Source: Bacteroidota bacterium (GTDB lineage: Bacteria > Bacteroidota > Ignavibacteria > UBA10030 > SZUA-254). Taken from it: DNA of 64,000 nt. The translations under genes were made by a program, and so were the position numbers. The notes under the pieces are model-generated. The model saw only the letters and a program-made list of their open reading frames with translations. It was not told where the DNA came from and made no database searches. The DNA is taken from contig JAGVIE010000023.1 of assembly GCA_020056225.1 (NCBI GenBank), forward strand, positions 100,486 to 164,485, given 5' to 3'. Numbering within the stretch: position 1 is the stretch's first letter; each line of letters opens with the position of its first letter. Below, piece by piece: positions 8,552 through 17,467 of this stretch.

Positions 8552-9181
8552 ATGAAAAACTTAATCGTACTTTCCCATCCGTTGGTAAAACGTGATCTTA
8601 CAATCCTCCGTGACAGGGAAACAAAAAGTCACAGCTTCAGAGCGATCTTAAGACGCACTGCAAGTATTATGGCGTACGATGTGACGCAAGATTTAAACCT
8701 CAAACAAGTCACCGTGCAAACTCCATTGGAAAAAACAAAAGGACATATAGTTACCGATTCAATTATACTTGTTCCGATTCTCCGCGCGGGACTAGGACTT
8801 GTGGGCGGTTTTGTGGAGGTCTTGCCAAACGCACGTGTCGGGCATATCGGGATGTACCGCGATGAAGAGACTTTGACGCCGGTCGACTACTATCTCAAGC
8901 TGCCAAAGAATTTAAGCAAATCTCTTGTACTGATTCTGGATCCGATGCTCGCTACAGGAGGCAGTGCGGCTGCGGCTGTTACGGTGTTGAAAGAAAAGGG
9001 CGCCCGTAGAATTCGTTTCGTCAGTCTTGTTGCCGCGCCAGAGGGTGTTCGTGTTCTTTCAAAAGCTCATCCCGATGTGATAATTTATACCTGTGCCTTA
9101 GACAGAAAACTCAACGAGAAAGGATACATCCTTCCAGGTCTTGGCGATGCAGGTGATAGAATTTTTGGAACGGCGGAGTAG
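8552..9181 (+). CDS. upp: Uracil phosphoribosyltransferase
   Basis: Salvages uracil by joining it to PRPP to give UMP. The 209-residue length is standard. Signatures are VPILRAGLGLVGG near 71-83, HIGMYRDEET, the PRPP-binding LILDPMLATGGSAAA near 128-142, and the uracil-binding C-terminus LPGLGDAGDRIFGT. The gene follows the CoADR-like gene by 13 bases and likely shares its message. Confidence 0.97.
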   Translation: MKNLIVLSHPLVKRDLTILRDRETKSHSFRAILRRTASIMAYDVTQDLNLKQVTVQTPLEKTKGHIVTDSIILVPILRAGLGLVGGFVEVLPNARVGHIGMYRDEETLTPVDYYLKLPKNLSKSLVLILDPMLATGGSAAAAVTVLKEKGARRIRFVSLVAAPEGVRVLSKAHPDVIIYTCALDRKLNEKGYILPGLGDAGDRIFGTAE

Positions 9182-9273
9182 CAAATTTAGAGGCGGAGTG
9201 ACTCCGGTTTTTGGTTGTTTTATTACCATAACGGTACATCATTATTTTCATTTCCTAAAATTCAAAATAACAC

Positions 9274-9302
9274 TTGACAAATGAAAAATATTATTGTATC
9301 TT
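9274..9302 (+). promoter_or_regulatory. Promoter-like site before the HExxH secreted protein
   Basis: TTGACA (9274-9279), a 17-base spacer, then TATCTT (9297-9302). It overlaps the first upstream ATG of the next gene, which argues that translation begins at a later Met (9353). Confidence 0.55.
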
Positions 9303-9352
9303 CTCGGTACAATAAGTGGATAATTTGGGCATTCATAATTGGGATATGGACT

Positions 9353-10750
9353 ATGATTCTAATTTCTACACTTTACAGTTGTAAACGGATACTCTTACTT
9401 TCTTTCCTAATTTTGCTTTCTTCGGCAACACTTGTTGCACAAGTGAAGATCAAGGAGAAGATTGTTCTTGCGCCGAACAATGCAATCACAACTCACGCAT
9501 ACGATACATCGGGAATAATAGGCACACGTAAAGTAAGAACCTTACCAACGCTACAATCGGTGACCGACACAAACGGGACAATTGTGACGGTAAAGTACTA
9601 CTATCGTACTTGTGAGGGCTTCGGGATTGTTCGCATCACCGATAGCCCGTGCACTGCGTACCACGACAGTGCGGTGGGGAATACTGTAACCGATATTAAC
9701 CAACAGGGTCTTGCAGAATTTTGGTTTAGGGCTTATGACCGGCTTGATCTTAAACCATATACCATTCGAGCGTTCCCACAATTTGGTCCTAATCAAGTGA
9801 TAGGAACTTGTTTCGTTCTCAGCAATAACGACTCGATCGTCGTGACTGATAATCGTGGAACACACCTCCGCTCGGATCCCGGTTACACGCCGTATGTCCA
9901 GTACCAACCTCCCGCTGGGAGTATGTGTGTAGATAATAATCCCCAACCGCAAACGTTTGATCCAAACTCTGTTGAAAAGTACAGAGATGGAGAATATTTT
10001 TACCCCGGCGGAAATAACCTCCCATATATCGTTACGGGGTGCCCGTTGCCATGGGATGACCCGCACAATAATACTCTCGGTGTGACGTTCATGATACGTT
10101 ACATGCCAAATAACCTGCCTCCGAGACAGCAGACTTGGAATCCTGTCAACAACAACACGTTAAAAGTTTGCCTCGATCAAGCTCAAAACCGATGGCACGT
10201 CAAAGTCCAAGGATTGAGGATCCCCATTTTCTCTTCAAGTTGCATCCGCAATTACACTGATCTTGGTGATGGGTGTAATCCAGCAATTCTTTCAAGTCAG
10301 ATAACGAGTATAGACCTTTACAAAATGGCGTTGAGAGATATTAAATGGTGGTGGGAAGGACCATATTCTCACCCACAGGGATCGCATCCTGAGCGGTTTG
10401 CGTTCCGAGCGGGGATTGAGTGGCATGAGGATTACCATTTTAGTAGAGACTTGGCGAGTGTTGTAGACTCAATGAGTGCTGCGTTTCAAAGAATCTATGA
10501 TGCGCTGTTTCCATATGCGCAATATCCTTGTGCAAAAAATACCATTGAAGGTGCGAGGAACACTGTGAATAGCGAGCTTACACAAGGATGGAATGCAGCA
10601 AACGGTAGATTCGGCAATAATCCTTGGGAGATAGCGAAAAATATAAGTCAAGAGGATAAAGATGCAGATAAAAACGCCAGGACTGAATATGATCGGATAA
10701 GAGTTTGCATCACAATCTGGGCATCGACCCAATCATGGTATCAAAATTGA
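9353..10750 (+). CDS. Secreted protein with an HExxH motif, unknown family
   Basis: From the Met at 9353 the product is 465 residues and opens with a clear signal peptide (a run of Leu/Ile/Ser ending LVAQ). The frame is open from an ATG at 9281, but that codon lies inside a promoter-like site and precedes the signal peptide by 24 residues. The body is rich in aromatic, Asn and Pro residues and has paired cysteines, as expected for an exported protein. Near residue 358 the stretch EWHEDYHFSRD contains HExxH, the zinc-site motif of zincin peptidases, in a predicted helix followed by a helical C-terminus. No third ligand is obvious, so peptidase activity is only a hypothesis. It lacks its own sorting domain and precedes two more secreted proteins. 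Confidence 0.7.
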   Translation: MILISTLYSCKRILLLSFLILLSSATLVAQVKIKEKIVLAPNNAITTHAYDTSGIIGTRKVRTLPTLQSVTDTNGTIVTVKYYYRTCEGFGIVRITDSPCTAYHDSAVGNTVTDINQQGLAEFWFRAYDRLDLKPYTIRAFPQFGPNQVIGTCFVLSNNDSIVVTDNRGTHLRSDPGYTPYVQYQPPAGSMCVDNNPQPQTFDPNSVEKYRDGEYFYPGGNNLPYIVTGCPLPWDDPHNNTLGVTFMIRYMPNNLPPRQQTWNPVNNNTLKVCLDQAQNRWHVKVQGLRIPIFSSSCIRNYTDLGDGCNPAILSSQITSIDLYKMALRDIKWWWEGPYSHPQGSHPERFAFRAGIEWHEDYHFSRDLASVVDSMSAAFQRIYDALFPYAQYPCAKNTIEGARNTVNSELTQGWNAANGRFGNNPWEIAKNISQEDKDADKNARTEYDRIRVCITIWASTQSWYQN

Positions 10751-10772
10751 ATATTGTCTTGAGGAAATTAAT

Positions 10773-13574
10773 ATGAAAAAAATACTTTTTGTACTGATAC
10801 TATTACCGCTATTGTTTGATCAGTCAATGTCCCAATCTCTTTGGTATCTGGGTTACACTCCACAACATTCATGGGATGTTGCAGGCGATACCTCGGTAGC
10901 AAATTTGAAGAGCATGCTAAATGATGAGACGTTAGCGGGTTTTGAATTTCCGAACCCTCACCCTTATTTCAGTGCAGCTCGTATTCTGGCGGTCAATAAG
11001 GGGACTGCGGAGAAAGACTTCATTCTCAGCAAGCTCAGTCGCTTCGCTAATTTTGGTTCTCCAAACTTCCAGTGGCTCTTTTACTTTGAGTACCAACGAA
11101 TCAGGGGATTCTTGGGAGATAATGGAGCCATCGCTGGCATGGACTCTATCGTTCACTTCGCACCCGATTTGTGGCTGCGTCTAAAAGCAGTTGACCATCT
11201 GGCCGTTACCGGAAGATTAGATCACTATGATATTGTCAAGCAAGCATTTCTTCAGGGGGGATGGGCTGATAAACAAGATGCGATTGGGCTTCTGGGTACT
11301 TACGGACAGGATCCGCGATACCGGACAGAAGCAGGTGATTTTCTGGCAGAAATCGCTGCAGATTCTTTAAGTGGGGCAGCAGTAAGTAGGGTTTCAGCGT
11401 TTTCGGGAGCATCAAACCTCGCAAAGTTCGATAAACCTAGGGCTACACAGATAATCGATCAACGTTTTCGTTCTTCTACAGGGGAAGAACAGAGAGATTT
11501 TTTTTGGGATTTGCAACACATAGATCCTGACGGGCAGCCGGAAAGAACGATCTACGCTGTTTCATTAGAGTCAACTGAACTTGGTCGAAGTCGCTACTTA
11601 CCTATGTATGGCTCAATAGTTAAAGGGTTAGAATCAAAGAGATATCTATTACCATTTTATATTAAATTTACAAAAGATATTTATTCTGTCGAAGCTTCAA
11701 CAATAGTTCGATGGGATTTGAAAGAATTTTTGAATGATTTCATACCACTCACACCTACGGAAAGTGTCTCAATCCTCATACAACTCGACACTCTCATCAG
11801 CTACAAAACACAAGTAGCAAGTTACGGTTGGGTAGGAGATAACGCGTTTGTTACGGAGCTTTCTAATTATCTCACTAATGCTCGCAGTGCATTTATTGCA
11901 GGTGATTCTACAACTTGTGCTCGACAGATATTTTTGTTCCAAAATAAAGTCGATGAAGAATACCGGGACTCGCTTGATGGAGACAACCGCACAATCACAC
12001 TTGAGGGATGGAAGTTCCTCCACTACCAAGCACAATTTGTACTCGAGAGACTCTCGGCTATTACAACTCTCTCTTTACCCATCAATGAAAATTGGAATAT
12101 GGTTAGTTCACCGCTTATTCTTTCAAATCCCAGAAAAGATTCAGTCTATCCTGAGGCGATTTCATCTGCATTTGCCTATGAAGCCGGCACTGGCTACATC
12201 GAAAAAGATACACTTAAAAATGGTGTCGGTTACTGGCTTAAATATCCGTATAGTAAAAATATAGATTATACAGGTTTGAAGATCGATACAGTATATGTTG
12301 CAGTAAATGCGGGCTGGAATATGATTGGCTCGGTGTCTCAACCGATACCCATCACAAAAATTGTTCATGACGAGAATGCCGTACCATTAAATTACTTTGG
12401 ATTCGATGGTGCTTACTTTGAACCTGATTCCCTTTTACCCGGGAAAGGGTACTGGGTTAAAGTCAGTGGTAGCGGTACGTTAATCATAGGAAAAGATGCA
12501 TCGGCTCTAGGATCCCAGAATGTCATTGAGCCGCCGCCTGCACCGGATGCACCATCGAAACCTGTTCTCCAATTGCCCGCAGATGTCGCAACGGCACAGT
12601 CAACATCACCAACATTATCCTGGTATGCTGTTGAGTACGCCAATACTTATCGTTTGCAGGCAGCCACGGATTCTAACTTTTATTTTGTTGTGATCGATCA
12701 AGAGAGTATCACCGATTTATCCTACCAAGTCGGTCCATTATCATATAACACAAAATATTATTGGCATGTAAAAGCGTACAATGTAAATGGTTACAGTTAC
12801 TGGTCAAATAAACGGAGTTTTACAACTCAAAGTCCGCCAAGTGCACCACCCACTCCATCGCTTGCTTCACCTGCGAACGGTGCTACAAATATCTCGACAT
12901 CACCGACATTGAGCTGGTACTCATCGAGCGGCGCAACTTCATATCGATTGCAGGTATCAAGATATTCCAGTTTCTCTACTCTTGTTTTCGATAATGCAGC
13001 CATCACGGCAACATCGAAACAGGTTAGTGCGTTATCATATAGTACAATTTATTACTGGAGAGTTAATGCATCGAACAGCAATGGAACAAGTGCATGGTCA
13101 AGTGTTCGGTCGTTCACAACACAAGGCGCACCGTCTTCCGATCCGTGTTTACCTGCTACATCGACTGCATCACTCGATGAATTAACAATAAGTGATGCAA
13201 ACGGCAACCGACAAAATCTTTTTGTTCACAACGGAGGAAGAGGTTTGCACTTAGGTCATCCCGATTATGATTTACCGCCTGAAACTCCCAAGGGTGCGTT
13301 TCATGCGCGATTCAAATCGGGGAAATTTGTAGAGATAATTCCTCCCAACAAAACTGTTGTGAAAATTCCCATCAAAGTAAAGGATGTTGTACTCCCGATT
13401 ACTCTGCAATGGAAGGTACAATCCGGGAACAAGGTACAGTATTGGTTGATTGATCAGAAGAAGAGCCAGAAAAGAATTCCGTTAACCGGTTTGGGGAAAT
13501 ACAGTATTGATAGTGCTGCCGATAATTTAATTTACATAGAAGCCCAGGCGTCTGAGCCATGCATTACGAATTGA
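10773..13574 (+). CDS. Large secreted protein: helical repeats, beta domains, two FN3-like repeats
   Basis: A 933-residue exported protein with a signal peptide (residues 1-20). Residues 40-430 look alpha-helical and repetitive, HEAT-like. A beta-rich region at 430-590 contains two copies of a W-N-M-[VI]-x-S motif (NENWNMVSSPL and NAGWNMIGSV), each with a following GYW[LV]K. Two fibronectin-III-like modules follow (about 595-690 and 695-790), both with S-P-T-L-S-W-Y and YYW[HR]V signatures. A C-terminal beta domain ends the protein. There is no NPFNPTT sorting signal here; the protein encoded 13 bases downstream has one. Likely cell-surface or extracellular; no enzymatic motif is seen. Confidence 0.8.
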   Translation: MKKILFVLILLPLLFDQSMSQSLWYLGYTPQHSWDVAGDTSVANLKSMLNDETLAGFEFPNPHPYFSAARILAVNKGTAEKDFILSKLSRFANFGSPNFQWLFYFEYQRIRGFLGDNGAIAGMDSIVHFAPDLWLRLKAVDHLAVTGRLDHYDIVKQAFLQGGWADKQDAIGLLGTYGQDPRYRTEAGDFLAEIAADSLSGAAVSRVSAFSGASNLAKFDKPRATQIIDQRFRSSTGEEQRDFFWDLQHIDPDGQPERTIYAVSLESTELGRSRYLPMYGSIVKGLESKRYLLPFYIKFTKDIYSVEASTIVRWDLKEFLNDFIPLTPTESVSILIQLDTLISYKTQVASYGWVGDNAFVTELSNYLTNARSAFIAGDSTTCARQIFLFQNKVDEEYRDSLDGDNRTITLEGWKFLHYQAQFVLERLSAITTLSLPINENWNMVSSPLILSNPRKDSVYPEAISSAFAYEAGTGYIEKDTLKNGVGYWLKYPYSKNIDYTGLKIDTVYVAVNAGWNMIGSVSQPIPITKIVHDENAVPLNYFGFDGAYFEPDSLLPGKGYWVKVSGSGTLIIGKDASALGSQNVIEPPPAPDAPSKPVLQLPADVATAQSTSPTLSWYAVEYANTYRLQAATDSNFYFVVIDQESITDLSYQVGPLSYNTKYYWHVKAYNVNGYSYWSNKRSFTTQSPPSAPPTPSLASPANGATNISTSPTLSWYSSSGATSYRLQVSRYSSFSTLVFDNAAITATSKQVSALSYSTIYYWRVNASNSNGTSAWSSVRSFTTQGAPSSDPCLPATSTASLDELTISDANGNRQNLFVHNGGRGLHLGHPDYDLPPETPKGAFHARFKSGKFVEIIPPNKTVVKIPIKVKDVVLPITLQWKVQSGNKVQYWLIDQKKSQKRIPLTGLGKYSIDSAADNLIYIEAQASEPCITN

Positions 13575-13587
13575 AAAGGAGAAAATT

Positions 13588-14271
13588 ATGAGGATTCGAT
13601 ATTGCCATATTATTTTACTTCTTGTTGCAACCGTAATACTTGCCGCAAGTATATTTTCCCAGCAAGATATCGGGAAGAACAATTCAGCTAATATATATTA
13701 TGTTTCATTTCTGTCGCAGAGTAACAGCATAGAGCTTTCGGTTGAAAATGGTTCATTAAGTCCAATATCTAATCTTTCCATCGAGCCGGAAGAATTGCCT
13801 AAGTGGATACACCTATCCCCGAACAAGCATATCATCTCAAACTTAAAAGATGGGGAGGAGAAATCGGTACAATTTAATTTTTCAGTTGATAAGCAAGCAC
13901 CTGTGAAGAAAGAGAAAATCCTATCGTTCAATATCGTTACGACTGATGGGAATCGTTGGAGAAAGGAAATAAAAATATCGGTCGAGCAGCCAAAGGAGTT
14001 TGAATTGTTTCAAAACTTTCCCAACCCATTCAATCCGACAACAACTATCGGTTTTCAATTACCTCAAGATGGGAAAGTCAAACTGAATATTTTTAACCTA
14101 TTAGGACAAGAAATTACAACCCTCATCGAAGAAGATTTACCTGCCGGGTATCATGAGAAGATATGGAATGCAGAAGATAACGCCAGCGGAGTCTATATCT
14201 ACCAAGTATCAATCACGAATCAATCCGGGTATCACGCTGTTGATAGGAGGAAGATTATACTCATCAGATAA
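13588..14271 (+). CDS. Small exported protein with type IX sorting domain
   Basis: A 227-residue protein: signal peptide (1-25), a beta-sandwich-like region (about 35-130), then a type A type IX secretion sorting domain that starts NFPNPFNPTTTIGFQLP near 146 and continues with LNIFNLLGQEI and ASGVYIYQV. The sorting domain directs export across the outer membrane and surface attachment. A GGAG ribosome binding site precedes the ATG. Placed 13 bases after the 933-residue protein, it may carry the surface signal for a multi-protein complex. Confidence 0.85.
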   Translation: MRIRYCHIILLLVATVILAASIFSQQDIGKNNSANIYYVSFLSQSNSIELSVENGSLSPISNLSIEPEELPKWIHLSPNKHIISNLKDGEEKSVQFNFSVDKQAPVKKEKILSFNIVTTDGNRWRKEIKISVEQPKEFELFQNFPNPFNPTTTIGFQLPQDGKVKLNIFNLLGQEITTLIEEDLPAGYHEKIWNAEDNASGVYIYQVSITNQSGYHAVDRRKIILIR

Positions 14272-14308
14272 TAAGTGATTTCACACAGAATCGCCCCCAC
14301 TAGTTTTC

Positions 14309-14337
14309 TTGACATTCACCCACCATCCAAGTATATT
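14309..14337 (+). promoter_or_regulatory. Strong sigma-70-type promoter of the first rel gene
   Basis: TTGACA (14309-14314), a 17-base spacer and TATATT (14332-14337). The ATG of the rel gene is about 70 bases downstream. Confidence 0.75.
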
Positions 14338-14408
14338 TCATTAGAACAAGTATTGAATTATAAAGGACTTGCAACCTTGCTAAGTTAGGTTGTTTTTGCT
14401 TTCAATCT

Positions 14409-16604
14409 ATGAGAGATGGTTTATATAAAAAGAAGTTAGAAGATTTACTGGCTGTTTGCCGGAAAAATCTTCGCACCGTTAACGAGGATTTGATTCGTCG
14501 GGCGTTTGAGTTTAGTCTTGAAGCTCATAAGAACGACATTCGCGCATCGGGCGATCCTTTCTTCAATCATCCATACGAAGTAGCTATGGTGGTTGCAAAA
14601 GAAATTCCATTGGATGATGTTTCTGTTGCAAGCGCTCTCATGCACGATGTTGCCGAAGATACAGAGTTTACAATCAAAGATATTCGTCATGAGTTCGGTG
14701 ATACTATCGCCGAAATTGTAGATGGCGCAACGAAAATATCGGACATCTTCCGGAGTCATGAAGTCACCCAAGCAGAAAGCTACCGTAAGATGCTGCTTTC
14801 GATGGTGAACGACATCCGCGTAATGCTCCTCAAGTTTGCCGACCGGCTTCACAACATGCGCACGCTGGAATATCTTCCCAAAGAAAAGCAAGTCCGTTTA
14901 GCAAAAGAAACTCTCGATATCTACGCACCATTTGCTCATCGTTTTGGTCTTGCTAAAATTCGTTGGGAATTGGAAGACTTAGCGTTCAAATATCTCCATG
15001 CACAAGAATACGAAGATATATCCCACAAACTTAGAGCGAAGCGTCGGGAGCGTGAAACCTACATAAAGAAATTTGTCCAGCCCATCGAAAAGAGATTGAA
15101 GGAGGAGGAGATGAATTGTGACATTGAAGGGCGCCCCAAACATTTCTACAGCATCTATAACAAAATAGTCAACCGTAACAAACCGTTGGAAGAGATTTAC
15201 GACCTGTTCGCTGTACGAATCGTGCTTGATACTAAAAACAATAATGATTGCTTTACTGTTTATGGTATTTTGACTTCCATCTACATGCCGATACCGGAGC
15301 GATTCAAAAATTATATATCGGTGCCGAAGAAAAATGGTTATCAATCCATACATGCTACTGTAGTTGGTCCGGATGGACGAATGGTTGAAGTGCAAATTCG
15401 CACACGATCGATGCACGAGATTGCAGAGAAGGGCGTAGCCGCACACTGGAGGTATAAAGAAAATCTGACGACACTCGATGAGGAAATAGAGAACTGGATT
15501 ACGTGGGTGCGCGAAATATTCGAGCATGCCGATGATGAAGCCCCCGCTAAACAATTGATGGAAAGTTTTAAACTAAATCTATATCAGGATGAAATATATC
15601 TGTTCACTCCAAAAGGTGAATTGAAGATATTACCGAAAGGCGCGACCCCCGTGGATTTTGCGTACGCAGTGCATAGTAATATCGGCGATCATTGTTTGAG
15701 TGCGAAAGTGAATGGCAGAATCGTCCAGCTTGATTCACAGCTTCACAGCGGTGATCAGGTTGAAATTATCACGTCGAAAAACCAAACTCCGAATACAGGC
15801 TGGGAACAATTTGTCGTAACACACAAAGCAAAATCTCATATTCGTAAATGGATCAAGGATGAAGAGCGTAAGAGTCTAAACATCGGGCGTGAAATATGGG
15901 AGAAGCGCACTAAGAAGCTGAAATTGCATCTAAACGATGACGATCTGATAAAATATCTTCATGATTATAAAGTCTCCGACCTGAACGGATTCTATCTAAA
16001 ACTCCAGCGCGAGGAAATCAATCCGGATAGTCTCATTCATGAGATTGAATTGAAGCTCAAACATCCTCAGAAAGAATTCCAGAATGATCAAAAGGGCAAT
16101 GGCATTTTCAATAGATTTCTTACAACCGCTCGGAATATTACAGGCGGCATTACATTATTCGGCACAAAAGAAAATTTCATGCACAGTTATGCAAAGTGCT
16201 GTAATCCGATCCCGGGAGATGAGATCATGGGATATGTAACGAAGGGCGAAGGAATAAAGATTCATCTGAAATCATGCCACAATTTTGTGCTGATGGCAGC
16301 ATCCGACCCACAACGGGTTGTTGAGGTTGCCTGGCCCTCCACCGAGGGAGGTGAATATGTTGCCGCAATTTATATCACCGGTGAAGACAGGCCCGGTTTG
16401 CTGAACGATATTACCCATTCAATATCGACGTACGAGGATACTAACATCCGAAGCGTAAAGATCGACACCAAGGATTCGATGTTCGAGGGTTCGATCATTA
16501 TCAACGTGAAGAACAAAGAACACCTCGAAGAAATAATAGATAGACTACGGAAATTAAAAGGCATTATTTCTGTAAGAAGATCGATTGAGGAAGGTCAGAT
16601 GTAA
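14409..16604 (+). CDS. rel: Bifunctional (p)ppGpp synthetase/hydrolase
   Basis: Makes and degrades the alarmone (p)ppGpp. The 731-residue protein has the full long-RSH layout. The HD hydrolase domain has FNHPYEVA near 54-61, ALMHDVAEDT near 77-86 and the FADRLHNMR motif, all intact. The synthetase has GRPKHFYSIYNK, YDLFAVRI, RFKNYISVPKKNGYQSIH and EVQIRTRSMHE. TGS, helical, Cys-containing (YAKCCNPIPGD) and ACT domains follow. RFKN resembles the RxKD loop of bifunctional enzymes rather than the ExDD of RelA. A second, hydrolase-degenerate copy lies 860 bases downstream. Confidence 0.96.
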   Translation: MRDGLYKKKLEDLLAVCRKNLRTVNEDLIRRAFEFSLEAHKNDIRASGDPFFNHPYEVAMVVAKEIPLDDVSVASALMHDVAEDTEFTIKDIRHEFGDTIAEIVDGATKISDIFRSHEVTQAESYRKMLLSMVNDIRVMLLKFADRLHNMRTLEYLPKEKQVRLAKETLDIYAPFAHRFGLAKIRWELEDLAFKYLHAQEYEDISHKLRAKRRERETYIKKFVQPIEKRLKEEEMNCDIEGRPKHFYSIYNKIVNRNKPLEEIYDLFAVRIVLDTKNNNDCFTVYGILTSIYMPIPERFKNYISVPKKNGYQSIHATVVGPDGRMVEVQIRTRSMHEIAEKGVAAHWRYKENLTTLDEEIENWITWVREIFEHADDEAPAKQLMESFKLNLYQDEIYLFTPKGELKILPKGATPVDFAYAVHSNIGDHCLSAKVNGRIVQLDSQLHSGDQVEIITSKNQTPNTGWEQFVVTHKAKSHIRKWIKDEERKSLNIGREIWEKRTKKLKLHLNDDDLIKYLHDYKVSDLNGFYLKLQREEINPDSLIHEIELKLKHPQKEFQNDQKGNGIFNRFLTTARNITGGITLFGTKENFMHSYAKCCNPIPGDEIMGYVTKGEGIKIHLKSCHNFVLMAASDPQRVVEVAWPSTEGGEYVAAIYITGEDRPGLLNDITHSISTYEDTNIRSVKIDTKDSMFEGSIIINVKNKEHLEEIIDRLRKLKGIISVRRSIEEGQM
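15753..16429 (+). repeat. rel copy A of a 677-base near-identical tract
   Basis: This part of the first rel gene (TGS end through the start of ACT) is nearly identical, including third codon positions, to 18833-19509 in the second rel gene, with a constant offset of 3080 bases. Flanking parts of the two genes are far more diverged. This points to gene conversion or recent recombination. Confidence 0.9.
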
Positions 16605-16657
16605 CGTGGGAACAATTACAAAATAATAACTATCAGACCAATAATAGGGGAAATAAA

Positions 16658-17464
16658 ATGTCGGAAAAACAGGAAAAGATATTCTATGGTGTGTTAGTAG
16701 TGTTTTTTATCAGTTCACTCATTGCGTGGCTCCAAGTTGTAGATCAACCTCGATCTTTGCAATGGTGGATATTCTTGGTGTTAATGTTAGGCAGTTTTGC
16801 AGTATCTATTGTGGCTTTTTTCTATAATCGACTTCTATCCAAATGGTTGAGCAGGAAGAAACTAGGGATCGTAAAAATAATAGACAATAGAAAAGAGTGT
16901 GAGGATTTGATCAGAAGAGGGTACAGCGGAACTCGAAATGCGAAAATATTTATTCTAAGGGGCATGAGTGATTTTGTATCGGAGAATTCCTTGTTTGAAT
17001 CACTCAGCACTGATGAGAAGGATTCAGTTATTCTGAAACAATCACCCCATGGGGAAATAAAGGTTCTTATATGTTCACCACGTTCCAAATTCATTTCCGC
17101 AGAACGTTATGAGTCTATAACAAGCGCAGGAAAACAAAAGAAGAAGGATCCGACTGATACTTCAATTGATATAGAAACCGTCGAAAGACAGTTGAAAAGA
17201 ATCGGAGGTTCGATAAACCTAAAATACAGATTTTACAGGGATGGCTTCCTGGGCAAGTTTTATCTATTCGATGATACAGGCTTTGTCATTTTCAACGATC
17301 GTATTACGAGACTCGATCAAAACTCTCCAGCCATTCAGATCAAACCAGTTCAAACAAAAGCGGAAGGTAGTAATGCTGTTGGAATATTATCAATTGGTTT
17401 GTACTCATGTCTGGAAAGATATTTTGATTTTCTTTGGGAATTTCAGTCAACTGATCACTACTGA
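16658..17464 (+). CDS. Two-TM membrane protein of unknown function between rel genes
   Basis: A 268-residue protein with two hydrophobic segments (about residues 8-25 and 35-57) and a soluble cytoplasmic part. The latter contains KIFILRGMSDF near 96, a KVLICSPRSKF segment near 129, and RFYRDGFLGKFYLFDD near 190-205. The spacing of these beta-strand motifs recalls inactive phospholipase-D-like sensor domains seen in some signalling proteins, but no HKD motif is present, so this is only a resemblance. AGGGG precedes the ATG by about eight bases. The next rel gene begins three bases after the stop, so the two are probably translationally coupled; the protein may regulate or localise that Rel. 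Confidence 0.75.
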   Translation: MSEKQEKIFYGVLVVFFISSLIAWLQVVDQPRSLQWWIFLVLMLGSFAVSIVAFFYNRLLSKWLSRKKLGIVKIIDNRKECEDLIRRGYSGTRNAKIFILRGMSDFVSENSLFESLSTDEKDSVILKQSPHGEIKVLICSPRSKFISAERYESITSAGKQKKKDPTDTSIDIETVERQLKRIGGSINLKYRFYRDGFLGKFYLFDDTGFVIFNDRITRLDQNSPAIQIKPVQTKAEGSNAVGILSIGLYSCLERYFDFLWEFQSTDHY

Positions 17465-17467
17465 AAT

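Noticed and set aside
14979..15554. A 191-codon minus-strand frame inside rel
   Set aside because: Antisense shadow of a conserved gene, with no binding site or family pattern.
16658..17464. Calling the inter-rel membrane protein a phospholipase D
   Set aside because: No HKD motif is present; only a loose beta-strand resemblance.
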